From an uncultured Pirellulaceae bacterium (lineage in GTDB: Bacteria; Planctomycetota; Planctomycetia; Pirellulales; Pirellulaceae), in assembly GCA_934278005.1 (NCBI GenBank), contig CAKQWG010000117.1, positions 1 through 10,109 of the forward strand: a stretch of 10,109 nt of DNA. Reading direction: 5' to 3'. A program made the translations under genes and the position numbers. Position 1 is the stretch's first letter. Every line of letters starts with the position of its first letter. The notes under the pieces were generated by a model. That model ran no database searches. It was not told the DNA's origin and saw nothing but the letters and a program-made list of their open reading frames with translations. Shown here in pieces: positions 1-6,362 of the stretch.

Positions 1-1016
1 GGCGGCGGCTGGGCAGAGGCGACTTATAACATCGAACAGTCTAGTTCGCTGCCGCTGATTGGCGTCGATCCCTATTCAGCCAAATCTGGTACGCCCGGCG
101 CGGCCATCCCTGCCATCGGCCTAACTCAAGATTTCAGCGCCATGGGTCTTCCGGTGACCGCCGGTCTAGGGCTGATGGGTAGTGCCGGAGCCGGTGTGGA
201 CTTTCGCAAAGTCCCCGCATCGGCGGGCACGTCGGCGCAGTACTTGGCCCTCGACATGATCAGCGGAGTGGGGGTAGCAGTCACAGACAATCTGTCTCTA
301 GGCAGCTCGCTGATCGTTGGTAGCTCTTACTTGGACGGGCCATTTGTCGATCTGGGCGGCATGACTCCAGCGTATGCCATACGCGGCAGTGTAGGGGCCA
401 ACTATTTCCTGCGAGATGAAACCTCCTAGGCGTGTATTACCAGACAAAGAAGAACTTCAATTTCGACGATGCAGTCGTGTTTCGCGACGGTACTGTGAGC
501 AACGTCAAATTCGACCATCCCGCCAATGTTGGTTGGGGCGTGGCCGACAGCAGTTTGCTGGACGGACGCTTGCTGTTAGCCGCCGACGTGCTTTATAAAA
601 TCCACAGCGATGCAGACTTCTTAAAAGCGATCTATAAAGATCAATGGGTGCTGCAACTCGGAACTCAGTACGCCTTGACTCCGCGAACGCGTTTTCGCTT
701 GGGTTACGCATACAATGAAAATCCGATGCGTGATGCTTCCAGTGTTTCGGTAGGCGGCGTAACTCTACCTGATGGCGTACCAGCCCTGCGATATATTCAA
801 GGGCAATTTGCAGCCGTGTCGCAGCACCGCATGACTGGCGGCGTTGGCATTCAGGATATCATGCCCGGAGTAGATTTGGACATGTTTGCGGGCGGCATGT
901 TCAAGGGCAGCGAGCAATTTGCCAGCACCAACGCCTCGGTGGAAAGTTACTGGGTTGGACTCGGTGCCACTTGGCAATTTGGTCGTGGTGCGGCCGAATG
1001 CGGCCGCTGGCAGTAG
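1..1016 (+). pseudogene. OMPP1/FadL-family outer membrane transport protein, 5'-truncated by the window and frameshifted
   Basis: This is the C-terminal part of a FadL/TodX-type outer membrane beta-barrel, a family that moves hydrophobic compounds such as long-chain fatty acids across the outer membrane. The reading frame is open from base 1 and gives family-like segments such as AGAGVDFRKVPASAGTSAQ and GGMTPAYAIRGSVGANYFLRD. It stops at TAG 427-429. The same protein continues without loss in another frame as GVYYQTKKNFNFDDAVVF through PANVGWGVADSSLLDGRLLLAADVLYK to ATWQFGRG and a stop at 1014-1016. Adding one C to the CC before TAG (near 425-427) restores DETS-LGVYYQ, so one base appears to be missing. 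Strands alternate polar and hydrophobic residues, and a barrel-like terminal strand ends in F before a nine-residue extension. The N-terminus and signal peptide lie outside the window. It may be a real pseudogene or a sequencing error. Family assignment is firm; substrate unknown. Confidence 0.85.
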
Positions 1017-1288
1017 GTCCTTTTTCTCGTGGACCACTCCGCGGTCCTTTCGCCAACCCTCACCATATCCTCTGATAGCTGGAGCGATGATCGACAATCT
1101 CGCTCCGCGGTTCTTGCTTCACACCACTCAGCATTTCCTATTCGAAACGGGTGACTTGAGCGGAACATTCGGCATATCCCCATGTGTGAACCGGCCTGAC
1201 TGAACTCACGGCTAACAAATAGGCAACACGCGGTAAGATTGCGGCTTATGGTTACCTGTACACAGCAGAGCCATTGCGAGTCACGACC

Positions 1289-1693
1289 ATGCAGCATCAG
1301 CCTAAACACAAACCTCGCCGCGGGGCGGCTATTGTAGAACTGGCGGTTACTCTCCCGGTCTTCGTCTTGATTGTGCTGGCCAGCGTCGAAGCCAGTTCTA
1401 TGATTTTCCTGAAGCAGTCGCTGGAAATCACTGCCTATGAAGGCGCGCGCATCGCCATTGTGCCGGGCTCCAATCAAGGAAACGTGCTTGCCGGTTGTGG
1501 GCAAATCCTCTCGGCCCGCAGGGTCGTCGTCGATTCCATCGTAGTCACACCCCACGACTTTGATAAAAAGCCGTACGGCACGCCGATTCGCGTGGAAGTT
1601 ACAGCTAAGTGCGGTGCCAACAGCGTCATTTCACCCTGGTTTTACGTCAGCAAATCAATCTCAGCTGACGTCACCATGATGAAAGAGTACTAG
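1289..1693 (+). CDS. TadE-like pseudopilin
   Basis: A 134-residue TadE-type pseudopilin, a small inner-membrane protein associated with tight-adherence (Flp) pilus systems and other secretion apparatus. Residues 9-17 (PRRGAAIVE) look like a prepilin-type processing site: basic residues, a Gly at 12, and a Glu exactly five residues into the predicted mature protein. A single hydrophobic segment (about 18-37) and the TadE-typical ITAYEGARIAIVPGS follow. The short extracytoplasmic part has two Cys (in VLAGCGQ and TAKCGAN) that could form a disulfide. I chose ATG 1289; a TTG at 1274 would add five residues but neither has a convincing ribosome-binding site. It lies 75 bases before the vWA gene and is probably co-transcribed with it. 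None of the pilus assembly genes (ATPase, secretin, Flp) is in the window, so a pilus role is inferred. Confidence 0.8.
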   Translation: MQHQPKHKPRRGAAIVELAVTLPVFVLIVLASVEASSMIFLKQSLEITAYEGARIAIVPGSNQGNVLAGCGQILSARRVVVDSIVVTPHDFDKKPYGTPIRVEVTAKCGANSVISPWFYVSKSISADVTMMKEY

Positions 1694-1768
1694 CCGGCCA
1701 TGACAGTTTAGCCAGTCGCACAAGCTCTACACATACTTTCACATCTCCCACCAAGCACAACGACCAAC

Positions 1769-2884
1769 ATGTCCAAACGATATCATAACTGCCGCAGGGG
1801 CGCTGTCCTGGTACTGATGGTCGTCATGTTACCGGTCGTGTTGCTGCTGTGCGCCTTTGCCATCAACATGGCATACATGGAACTAAACCGAACCGAACTG
1901 TACTCTGCAGCTGACGCAGCGGCCCGGGCATGTGGACGCGAATTCACCATCACTCGCAGTCAATCTTCGGCCATCGCGCGCGGCAAAGGATTCGCCGAGC
2001 TCAATGACATCGCCGGAGAACCCATGACGCTAGCCAGCAGCGACTTTGTATTCGGAACAGGTACGCGGCCAACGCTCAGCAAATACTCTTTTACTCCAGG
2101 TGGCCCCCATCCGAACGCGGTCGAAGTCACGGCTCGCCGAATGTCGGGCGCACCGGATGGTCCGATAGCACTGCTCATGCCTAACCTGCTAGGAGTGAGC
2201 TCTTTCCAAGCGCAACGGAGTTCGGTTTCCACGCAGGTCGAAGTAGACATAGCACTAGTCATTGATCGCTCCGGATCGATGGCTTATGGAGCCGGCGAAG
2301 TTGCCGCCTTTCCACCGGTTCCTGCAGCTGCCCCGCCGGGATGGGCGTTCTGCGACCCTGTGCCCCCTAACTCTCGATGGCTAAACGTCGTGGCCGCAGT
2401 AGATGTGTTCCTGAACGAGTTAGTGACATCGCCATCGAATGAATTGGTATCGCTTTCAACGTACAACGACGTGTCGACCACAGATCAAAAACTGACTGGC
2501 GACTACGACTTGATCCGGGCTGGACTGGTACCCTATACCAACCGTTTCTGTGCAGGTGGAACCAATATCGGAGGGGGCATCAACGAGGGATCAAGCTCGC
2601 TGGCATTGAGCCCCAATGCGCGTCCAAACGCAATAAAAGTCATCGTCCTATTGACCGATGGGATTCACAACATTGGCTACGACCCAGAGCGAGCCGCCAA
2701 TGCGGCGGCGGCCGGCGGTGTGGTCATCCATACCATTACTTTCTCAAATGAGGCCGAACAAAAGCTCATGAAGAAGGTAGCCAGCGTCGGTAACGGTATC
2801 CATTTCCATGCTACCTCAGCCAACGACTTGATAGTCATTTTCCAAGAGATTGCCAAACAATTGCCCACCCTGTTAACAAGATGA
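1769..2884 (+). CDS. TadG-like membrane-anchored protein with von Willebrand factor A domain
   Basis: A 371-residue protein of the Tad/pilus-associated class. Residues 8-35 (CRRGAVLVLMVVMLPVVLLL onward) form a basic-plus-hydrophobic anchor like TadE/TadG, and ELYSAADAAARACGRE matches the conserved stretch after it. Unlike its two TadE-like neighbours it has Leu, not Glu, five residues after the Gly. A von Willebrand A domain covers about 158-367. Its metal-ion-dependent adhesion site looks intact: D166-R-S168-G-S170, T265 in GGTNIGGG and D297 in LLTDGIHN, so binding of a divalent metal and a protein ligand is plausible. A Pro/Ala/Gly-rich insert (about 175-200) follows the first motif, with three Cys (C195, C261 and C54 outside the domain). 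The stop codon overlaps the next start as ATGA, suggesting translational coupling. The domain assignments are clear; role in surface adhesion or pilus assembly is inferred. Confidence 0.85.
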   Translation: MSKRYHNCRRGAVLVLMVVMLPVVLLLCAFAINMAYMELNRTELYSAADAAARACGREFTITRSQSSAIARGKGFAELNDIAGEPMTLASSDFVFGTGTRPTLSKYSFTPGGPHPNAVEVTARRMSGAPDGPIALLMPNLLGVSSFQAQRSSVSTQVEVDIALVIDRSGSMAYGAGEVAAFPPVPAAAPPGWAFCDPVPPNSRWLNVVAAVDVFLNELVTSPSNELVSLSTYNDVSTTDQKLTGDYDLIRAGLVPYTNRFCAGGTNIGGGINEGSSSLALSPNARPNAIKVIVLLTDGIHNIGYDPERAANAAAAGGVVIHTITFSNEAEQKLMKKVASVGNGIHFHATSANDLIVIFQEIAKQLPTLLTR

Positions 2885-3507
2885 TCAACATGAGCCCAAT
2901 TTGCCACTGCAGTTGCAATCGACGCGCCACAGCGACTGTCGAGTTCGCACTGGTCTTGCCGCTTTTACTATTGTTCTTCTTGGGAGCTATCGAGTTCTCG
3001 CGAGTCTCGATGGTAAAACACGTGGTCGATAATGCATCCTACGAAGCCTGCCGCGCGGTCATCGTGCCCGGTGCCACTGCCGCCGAAGGCGAAGCGACTG
3101 CCGCTCAGGTAGCGGCCCGCTTGGGCATTAAAGGTCTCAAGGTGACCATCACTCCCAATCCAATCCTCGAAACCACCGCCCAGGTTTCCGTGGCAGTATC
3201 GGCGCCAGCCTTTGGTAATTCCTGGGGCGTATCGAAGTTCACCAAAGGCGTTACGCTCAGTTCGTCGACGACGCTTCTGACCGAACGCTCGCCTACCATC
3301 CAAGCTGCCGCTGTACCTACTCCTCCTCCTCCACCGCCGCCGCCACCACCTCCGCCCAAGCCGACGCCCAAGCCGACTCCCAAGCCGACTCCCAAGCCAA
3401 CGCCCAAACCGACGCCCAAACCGACGCCCAAGCCGACTCCGACTCCGACTCCGCCGCCACCCAAACCCACTCCGCCACCACCACCGCCACCTCGGCCGAT
3501 GCTCTAG
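2881..3507 (+). CDS. TadE-like pseudopilin with proline-rich (KPTP)n C-terminal tail
   Basis: A 208-residue protein. The first ~140 residues are TadE-like: CNRRATATVEFALVLP has the basic residues and a Glu five residues after a possible cleavage point at Ala16, then a hydrophobic segment (about 22-37) and NASYEACRAVIVPGA, paralogous to the first TadE-like gene here (ITAYEGARIAIVPGS). From 145 on the protein is almost only Pro, Thr and Lys: 12 consecutive Pro at 148-159, seven KPTP units starting at K160, then PTPTPPPPKPTPPPP and a final RPML. Such tails are extended and basic and resemble periplasm-spanning spacers of TonB-like proteins, but there is no TonB domain. The N-terminus also holds three Cys (ICHCSC). 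ATG 2881 overlaps the TGA of the vWA gene, which supports this start. TadE homology is good; the tail's function is unknown. Confidence 0.82.
   Translation: MINMSPICHCSCNRRATATVEFALVLPLLLLFFLGAIEFSRVSMVKHVVDNASYEACRAVIVPGATAAEGEATAAQVAARLGIKGLKVTITPNPILETTAQVSVAVSAPAFGNSWGVSKFTKGVTLSSSTTLLTERSPTIQAAAVPTPPPPPPPPPPPPKPTPKPTPKPTPKPTPKPTPKPTPKPTPTPTPPPPKPTPPPPPPPRPML
3358..3441 (+). repeat. 12-bp tandem repeat encoding the KPTP units
   Basis: Seven head-to-tail copies of a 12-base unit close to AAGCCGACNCCC, with variation mostly at third codon positions. Each encodes Lys-Pro-Thr-Pro within the TadE-like gene. Because the unit is a multiple of three, gain or loss of copies would keep the frame. 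It is flanked by Pro-codon runs (CCN) at both sides. Confidence 0.95.
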
Positions 3508-3613
3508 GCAGCCAGCGGGTGAGTGCGTCGTACGCGCCCGTGCAGACGGCGGCCATGCAAGCTAACTGTGCGCGGCGTTCACCGGCTGCCACATGCAACG
3601 GCAGCGCTGTGTC

Positions 3614-3638
3614 GGCACTGTGTCGGTGCCAGTTTTAT
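3614..3638 (+). terminator. possible weak terminator between convergent genes
   Basis: A short hairpin, GGCAC (3614-3618) pairing with GTGCC (3626-3630), is followed by AGTTTTATTT. It lies 107 bases after the TadE-like stop and touches the stop codon of the convergent ceramidase-family gene. The stem is only five base pairs, so it is a candidate at best. A second GC hairpin (GCTGCC 3585-3590 with GGCAGC 3600-3605) lies just upstream, without a T-run. Confidence 0.3.
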
Positions 3639-5608
3639 TTGAGCGGTTCGAAGTCGGCTTCCTGGAATTCGATGACCTCGTCGATCCAGCGCTGCTGGAC
3701 AAAGTCAACGTGCAATGGGTGCTCGTTGTAGGCTTGGTAGTCCGCAGGCGAATCAAAGCCCATGGCGATGCCAAAGGAATGCGAATTCTTTGGGCTGGTT
3801 TGACGACGCAGTTGGAAATCTCGAACTCCAGGAATGGAGGCAAGTTCAGCAGCCGCTTTTAGAAACGAGGCCTCTGCTTTCGAATCCGGTGCGTGCTTTA
3901 GACGAAAAGTAACCGTGTGTTCGATCATGGCGGGTGCTCGTTGCGAGAGTGCATTGGGGTTTGAGTCAGTCTTAGAATTATCTGCGAGCCGCTGAGTATT
4001 CGGCGCTGCGGCCGGTGGTTCGGCGGGGGTGCCGACCAGCCGCACCGCGGCGGAGCGACTGTGCGCTGGCCGGCTCTGCGATACGTCTGTGGCAACCGGT
4101 TGAGTCGGCTTAATTTTCTCGTTTTCACTGGCCGCCTGTCTCAGCAGTCGCACAGCGGACTCGACTAATATTTCACCGCTGCCTGGCATCACTGTCGAAT
4201 TGGTAACCTCATAGCTGCCACCCGCATAGGCGGCGCGGTGCGGAATGTAGATCGTCTCAACCACATTGGATAATTCGACTACGATAGTCGTGCGAAAGGG
4301 CGAAGCCTGTTTGATGGCCAGCCCTAGATCGACGAAGACTTCGCCCGGTAGAGTCACGATAGCCAGTTCATCGCCGATGCTAATTACGGTCACGTCAACC
4401 GGCAATGTTTCACCGATCCCAGCCAACACGTGACTCCTGCCCCAGGTGAGATATTCGGCTGACTTGGCCGCTGGCTGTGGATGGCGAAGTTGATCGAGAA
4501 TCAGCTTTTTGTAGGCCAGCACGTGATCGAAAAATTCAACTTTGCCACCGTTTCTGATGAGGTCCAGAGTCTGAGTGCTGCGATGCACTTGCTCGGGCGT
4601 GGCCTCCTCCAGGGGCAACTGTACGACTTCCGCTTTGACCGCTAAGTGCGTGTGCTCGATCGCCGGCAATTGGTCGAGCTGCCCACGGATAGTCTTGCCA
4701 AGAGAATTGCCGATGAAATCTGCCTTATTGCGTTCGCTCGTAGCGGGGTTCGCATGGTTGATGTCACCACAGCATCCCGTACCAAAAATGGAAACCAATT
4801 CAGAGCCTAAGCTCTCGCGCAAAGTGCGTTCAATAAAAAACGGGTAGTCGGCGCTCCACATCGCTCCACCAACGGTATCGCAGTGCAGCGCGAAATTACT
4901 AAAGACGCCGCGCAACGTCCCGTCTGCGGCATCGCGGATGGCTAGCAAGCCAATCTGCGGATCGATCGGACCGGCCGCGCGAAGCCGCTGGGGGTTGCTC
5001 GCGGCTTGCCAGGTCTGCACGCTCCCGTCGCGCATTACTGAGCGGCGATTAAAGGAAACGGGGGTCTCTTGATTAGCCACGCCACTGGTCAGCGAAGCCG
5101 GTTTGGCATTCGCATTTGCATCGACAATGGCGGCGACCGGTGCGGAGATCAATTTTTCGATGTATTCTGCTCGCAGCGGATCCTGCTTTTCTTTGCCCAG
5201 GTAGAGAACCAGCTCCTTCATGTAGTCCGGGGCGGTATGCGAGTGCGTAGCCGAGATCACGATATTGCTTTCCGGAATGTCCGTTTGAGCGGCAGCCAGC
5301 TTGCGAATCTCGCGCGATAAATCGCTACCGATGCCAATCAAGTCGCACACGACCAAGGCGGCTGCCGTGTCGCCTTCTCGAAACACGATGGCCTTAGCTT
5401 TTAACGGATTGAGAGTGCCTTCGGCCAGTCGCTCGTGGTAGTAACCCGCCATTGGAAAGCCGGTAGGCGGCGTGATGTCCTGCTCTGCAACGCCTACTTG
5501 CAGCACTTCTGCATGCGACGTCCCCGGCCACGTAGCGGCCGAGACCGTGGCCGCCAAAATCAGAACAGGACCACAAATGAGATTCAGTAGAAATGAGGCA
5601 GAACGCAT
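3635..5608 (-). CDS. exported neutral/alkaline ceramidase-family protein fused to a C-terminal Dabb-like domain
   Basis: A 657-residue protein. Residues 1-33 form a signal peptide (hydrophobic 5-25, likely cut after SHA). Residues about 34-490 match the N-terminal catalytic domain of neutral/alkaline non-lysosomal ceramidases: GVAEQDITPPTGFPMAGY, SATHSHTAPD with H122 and H124, NFALHCDTVGG with H242, GTGCCGDINHAN (277-287) and LPGEVFVDLG with E423, plus Y461 or Y466 near AYAGGSYEV. These fit the family's zinc ligands. The family's Gly-Asp-x-Ser-Pro-Asn motif reads Gly-Asp-Ile-Asn-His-Ala here, so the usual nucleophilic Ser is absent and true ceramide hydrolysis is doubtful. A low-complexity linker (about 491-560) joins a C-terminal ~97-residue domain starting MIEHTVTFRLKH, with HSFGIAMGFDSPADYQAYNEHPLHVDFV, typical of Dabb (stress-responsive alpha/beta barrel) proteins. 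It is monocistronic, convergent to the Tad-like genes. No clear ribosome-binding site precedes ATG 5608. Confidence 0.88.
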   Translation of the reverse strand: MRSASFLLNLICGPVLILAATVSAATWPGTSHAEVLQVGVAEQDITPPTGFPMAGYYHERLAEGTLNPLKAKAIVFREGDTAAALVVCDLIGIGSDLSREIRKLAAAQTDIPESNIVISATHSHTAPDYMKELVLYLGKEKQDPLRAEYIEKLISAPVAAIVDANANAKPASLTSGVANQETPVSFNRRSVMRDGSVQTWQAASNPQRLRAAGPIDPQIGLLAIRDAADGTLRGVFSNFALHCDTVGGAMWSADYPFFIERTLRESLGSELVSIFGTGCCGDINHANPATSERNKADFIGNSLGKTIRGQLDQLPAIEHTHLAVKAEVVQLPLEEATPEQVHRSTQTLDLIRNGGKVEFFDHVLAYKKLILDQLRHPQPAAKSAEYLTWGRSHVLAGIGETLPVDVTVISIGDELAIVTLPGEVFVDLGLAIKQASPFRTTIVVELSNVVETIYIPHRAAYAGGSYEVTNSTVMPGSGEILVESAVRLLRQAASENEKIKPTQPVATDVSQSRPAHSRSAAVRLVGTPAEPPAAAPNTQRLADNSKTDSNPNALSQRAPAMIEHTVTFRLKHAPDSKAEASFLKAAAELASIPGVRDFQLRRQTSPKNSHSFGIAMGFDSPADYQAYNEHPLHVDFVQQRWIDEVIEFQEADFEPLK

Positions 5609-5688
5609 TGCAAGAAAACCTTGACTAAGGTGGAAGGAATGCTCATCTGGTGAGCGTGAGCGAGGTGGGGAGCGCGGTCGAGCCCTGA

Positions 5689-5694
5689 ATTATA
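5689..5694 (-). promoter_or_regulatory. candidate -10 box of the ceramidase-family gene
   Basis: Minus-strand TATAAT, a perfect -10 hexamer, in an otherwise GC-rich gap about 80 bases upstream of ATG 5608. I found no good -35 at 16-18 bases (the sequence there reads GCAACA or TCGCAA), so the promoter may need an activator or may be chance. The untranslated leader would be about 75 bases. Confidence 0.4.
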
Positions 5695-5735
5695 CTTGAT
5701 CTCGCGCGCGTGTTGCGAACCGCGTAAGTACGACA

Positions 5736-5760
5736 GTGTGGCCCGACGCTCCGCGTCGTT
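5736..5760 (+). repeat. GC-rich palindromic repeat, copy 1
   Basis: A 25-base element beginning GTGTGGCCCGACGC. It recurs inverted at 5926-5950 with one mismatch, and its 19-base core (5740-5758) recurs inverted at 5776-5794 with one mismatch. With copy 2 it can form a long stem with a short loop of about 17 bases. I recall such GGCCCGACGC elements as widespread between planctomycete genes, but a genome search would be needed to prove it. Confidence 0.85.
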
Positions 5761-5775
5761 CCCCTCCTGCAATAC

Positions 5776-5794
5776 CGACGCAGAGCGTCGGGCC
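5776..5794 (-). repeat. GC-rich palindromic repeat, copy 2 (inverted)
   Basis: Inverted copy of the 19-base core of the 5736 repeat, one mismatch, ending GAGCGTCGGGCC. The outer 12 bases pair perfectly with 5740-5751, giving a strong hairpin in RNA or extruded DNA. Confidence 0.85.
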
Positions 5795-5925
5795 GGAGGT
5801 GCCATGTTGCCGTTCTTCTTCAACCGCGAAGCGGTGGCAGGTGACAGCCCAGCGGGCAGGCCCAGTGGTGTGGTGGTGTCGGGCTGCGCCGAGACGCGCT
5901 CTGCGAAGCGCCAGACTCTGGGCTA

Positions 5926-5950
5926 AACGACGCGGCGCGTCGGGCCACAC
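5926..5950 (-). repeat. GC-rich palindromic repeat, copy 3 (inverted)
   Basis: Inverted copy of the 25-base element at 5736-5760 with 24 of 25 bases identical. Copies 1 and 3 therefore bound a segment of about 215 bases as terminal inverted repeats. No transposase or recognisable gene lies between them. Confidence 0.85.
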
Positions 5951-5961
5951 TCTGCAAAACG

Positions 5962-5997
5962 AAAAAACCCGCTAATCCCTAAGGAAATAGCGGGTTT
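5962..5997 (-). terminator. rho-independent terminator of the tRNA-Ser gene
   Basis: A perfect 10-bp inverted repeat, AAACCCGCTA (5965-5974) and TAGCGGGTTT (5988-5997), with a 13-base loop. Read on the minus strand the stem runs into a six-T tract (complement of A 5962-5967). It sits 20 bases past the tRNA 3' end, so it most likely ends the tRNA transcript. On the plus strand the T-tract is only three long. Confidence 0.85.
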
Positions 5998-6016
5998 ACG
6001 TGTCATTTGCGAGGAG

Positions 6017-6096
6017 CGGAGGGCACGGGAGTCGAACCCGCAACTGTTGCCAGCGACTGATTTCGAATCAGCTTCCTAACCATTCGGTTACCCTCC
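6017..6096 (-). tRNA. tRNA-Ser (anticodon CGA)
   Basis: The minus strand folds as a class II tRNA. The acceptor stem is GGAGGGT pairing with GCCCTCC (one T-G pair) and the discriminator is G. The anticodon arm is GCTGA-TTCGAAA-TCAGT with anticodon CGA, which reads UCG serine codons. A 14-base variable arm (CTG-GCAA-CAG) fits serine, and the T-arm is GCGGG-TTCGACT-CCCGT. The D-arm (ACCGAATGGTTAGGA) is weak, with only two firm pairs. CCA is not encoded: the genomic sequence after the discriminator reads GCTCC. At 80 nucleotides it is short for tRNA-Ser but complete. A terminator follows. Confidence 0.92.
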
Positions 6097-6124
6097 GAAT
6101 CGTTCTTTACACCATCTTCGCTCA

Positions 6125-6148
6125 ACGCCCTGTCCAGAGCAAGGGCGT
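6125..6148. other. short inverted repeat upstream of tRNA-Ser
   Basis: ACGCCCT (6125-6131) and AGGGCGT (6142-6148) form a perfect 7-bp stem with a 10-base loop, about 30 bases upstream of the tRNA 5' end. Without a T-run on either strand it is not a classic terminator; it could end pnp transcripts or affect the tRNA promoter. A further 7-bp inverted repeat, GAACTCT (6253-6259) with AGAGTTC (6278-6284), lies between it and the 14-bp repeats. Confidence 0.4.
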
Positions 6149-6292
6149 GTGATTGAAAAAGTGTCGATCGATATCGGGCCGAGCCAGTGGAATAGGCTCA
6201 GCCACGCGTAGGACAGTGCCCACGCGGTTTGCCGGTCGTGTATGAGCTAGCGGAACTCTTGTCGAATTTACATTCCGAGAGTTCGGCTACGT

Positions 6293-6362
6293 CATATTAA
6301 GCTGCTCATATTAAGCTGCTCATATTAAGCTGCTCATATTAAGCTGCTCATATTGAGCTCAT
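6293..6362. repeat. 14-bp tandem repeat abutting the 3' end of pnp
   Basis: Four perfect copies of CATATTAAGCTGCT (6293-6348) followed by a degenerate fifth (CATATTGAGCTCAT, 6349-6362) that ends at the base next to the pnp stop codon. The unit is AT-rich compared with its surroundings and made of short palindromes (ATAT, TTAA, AGCT). There are no spacers, so it is not a CRISPR. On the minus strand the repeats lie in the 3' untranslated region of pnp. Confidence 0.97.

Larger units (their letters stand above)
5609..5961. other. intergenic region with promoter and palindromic repeats, no supported gene
   Basis: About 350 bases between the ceramidase-family start and the tRNA terminator. It holds the TATAAT box, a small hairpin in the leader (GCTCA 5641-5645 with TGAGC 5651-5655) and three palindromic repeats. 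Both strands show short open frames starting with the same Met-Trp-Pro-Asp-Ala-Pro-Arg-Arg peptide, which is only the translation of the repeat read from both ends. I do not accept them as genes. Confidence 0.7.

Noticed and set aside
1016..1050. GGTCC / GGACC / GGTCC inverted repeats after the FadL-like gene as a terminator
   Set aside because: Stems are only five base pairs with alternative partners and a three-T tail, too weak to call.
947..1555. 202-codon minus-strand open frame across the FadL/TadE-like gap
   Set aside because: It lies antisense to two well-supported genes, has unnatural composition rich in Arg, Cys and Ser, and shows no family motif.
3105..3598. Minus-strand Gly/Val-rich and Ala/Trp/Ser-rich frames
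   Set aside because: They are the antisense translation of the Pro-rich tandem repeat, so their low-complexity pattern is a by-product.
5690..5975. Short frames on both strands starting Met-Trp-Pro-Asp-Ala-Pro-Arg-Arg
   Set aside because: The shared peptide comes from the inverted repeat read from both ends. Mutual overlap and no ribosome-binding site argue against genes.
6293..6362. 14-bp repeats considered as a CRISPR array
   Set aside because: Units are contiguous with no spacers, are too short, and there are no cas genes.
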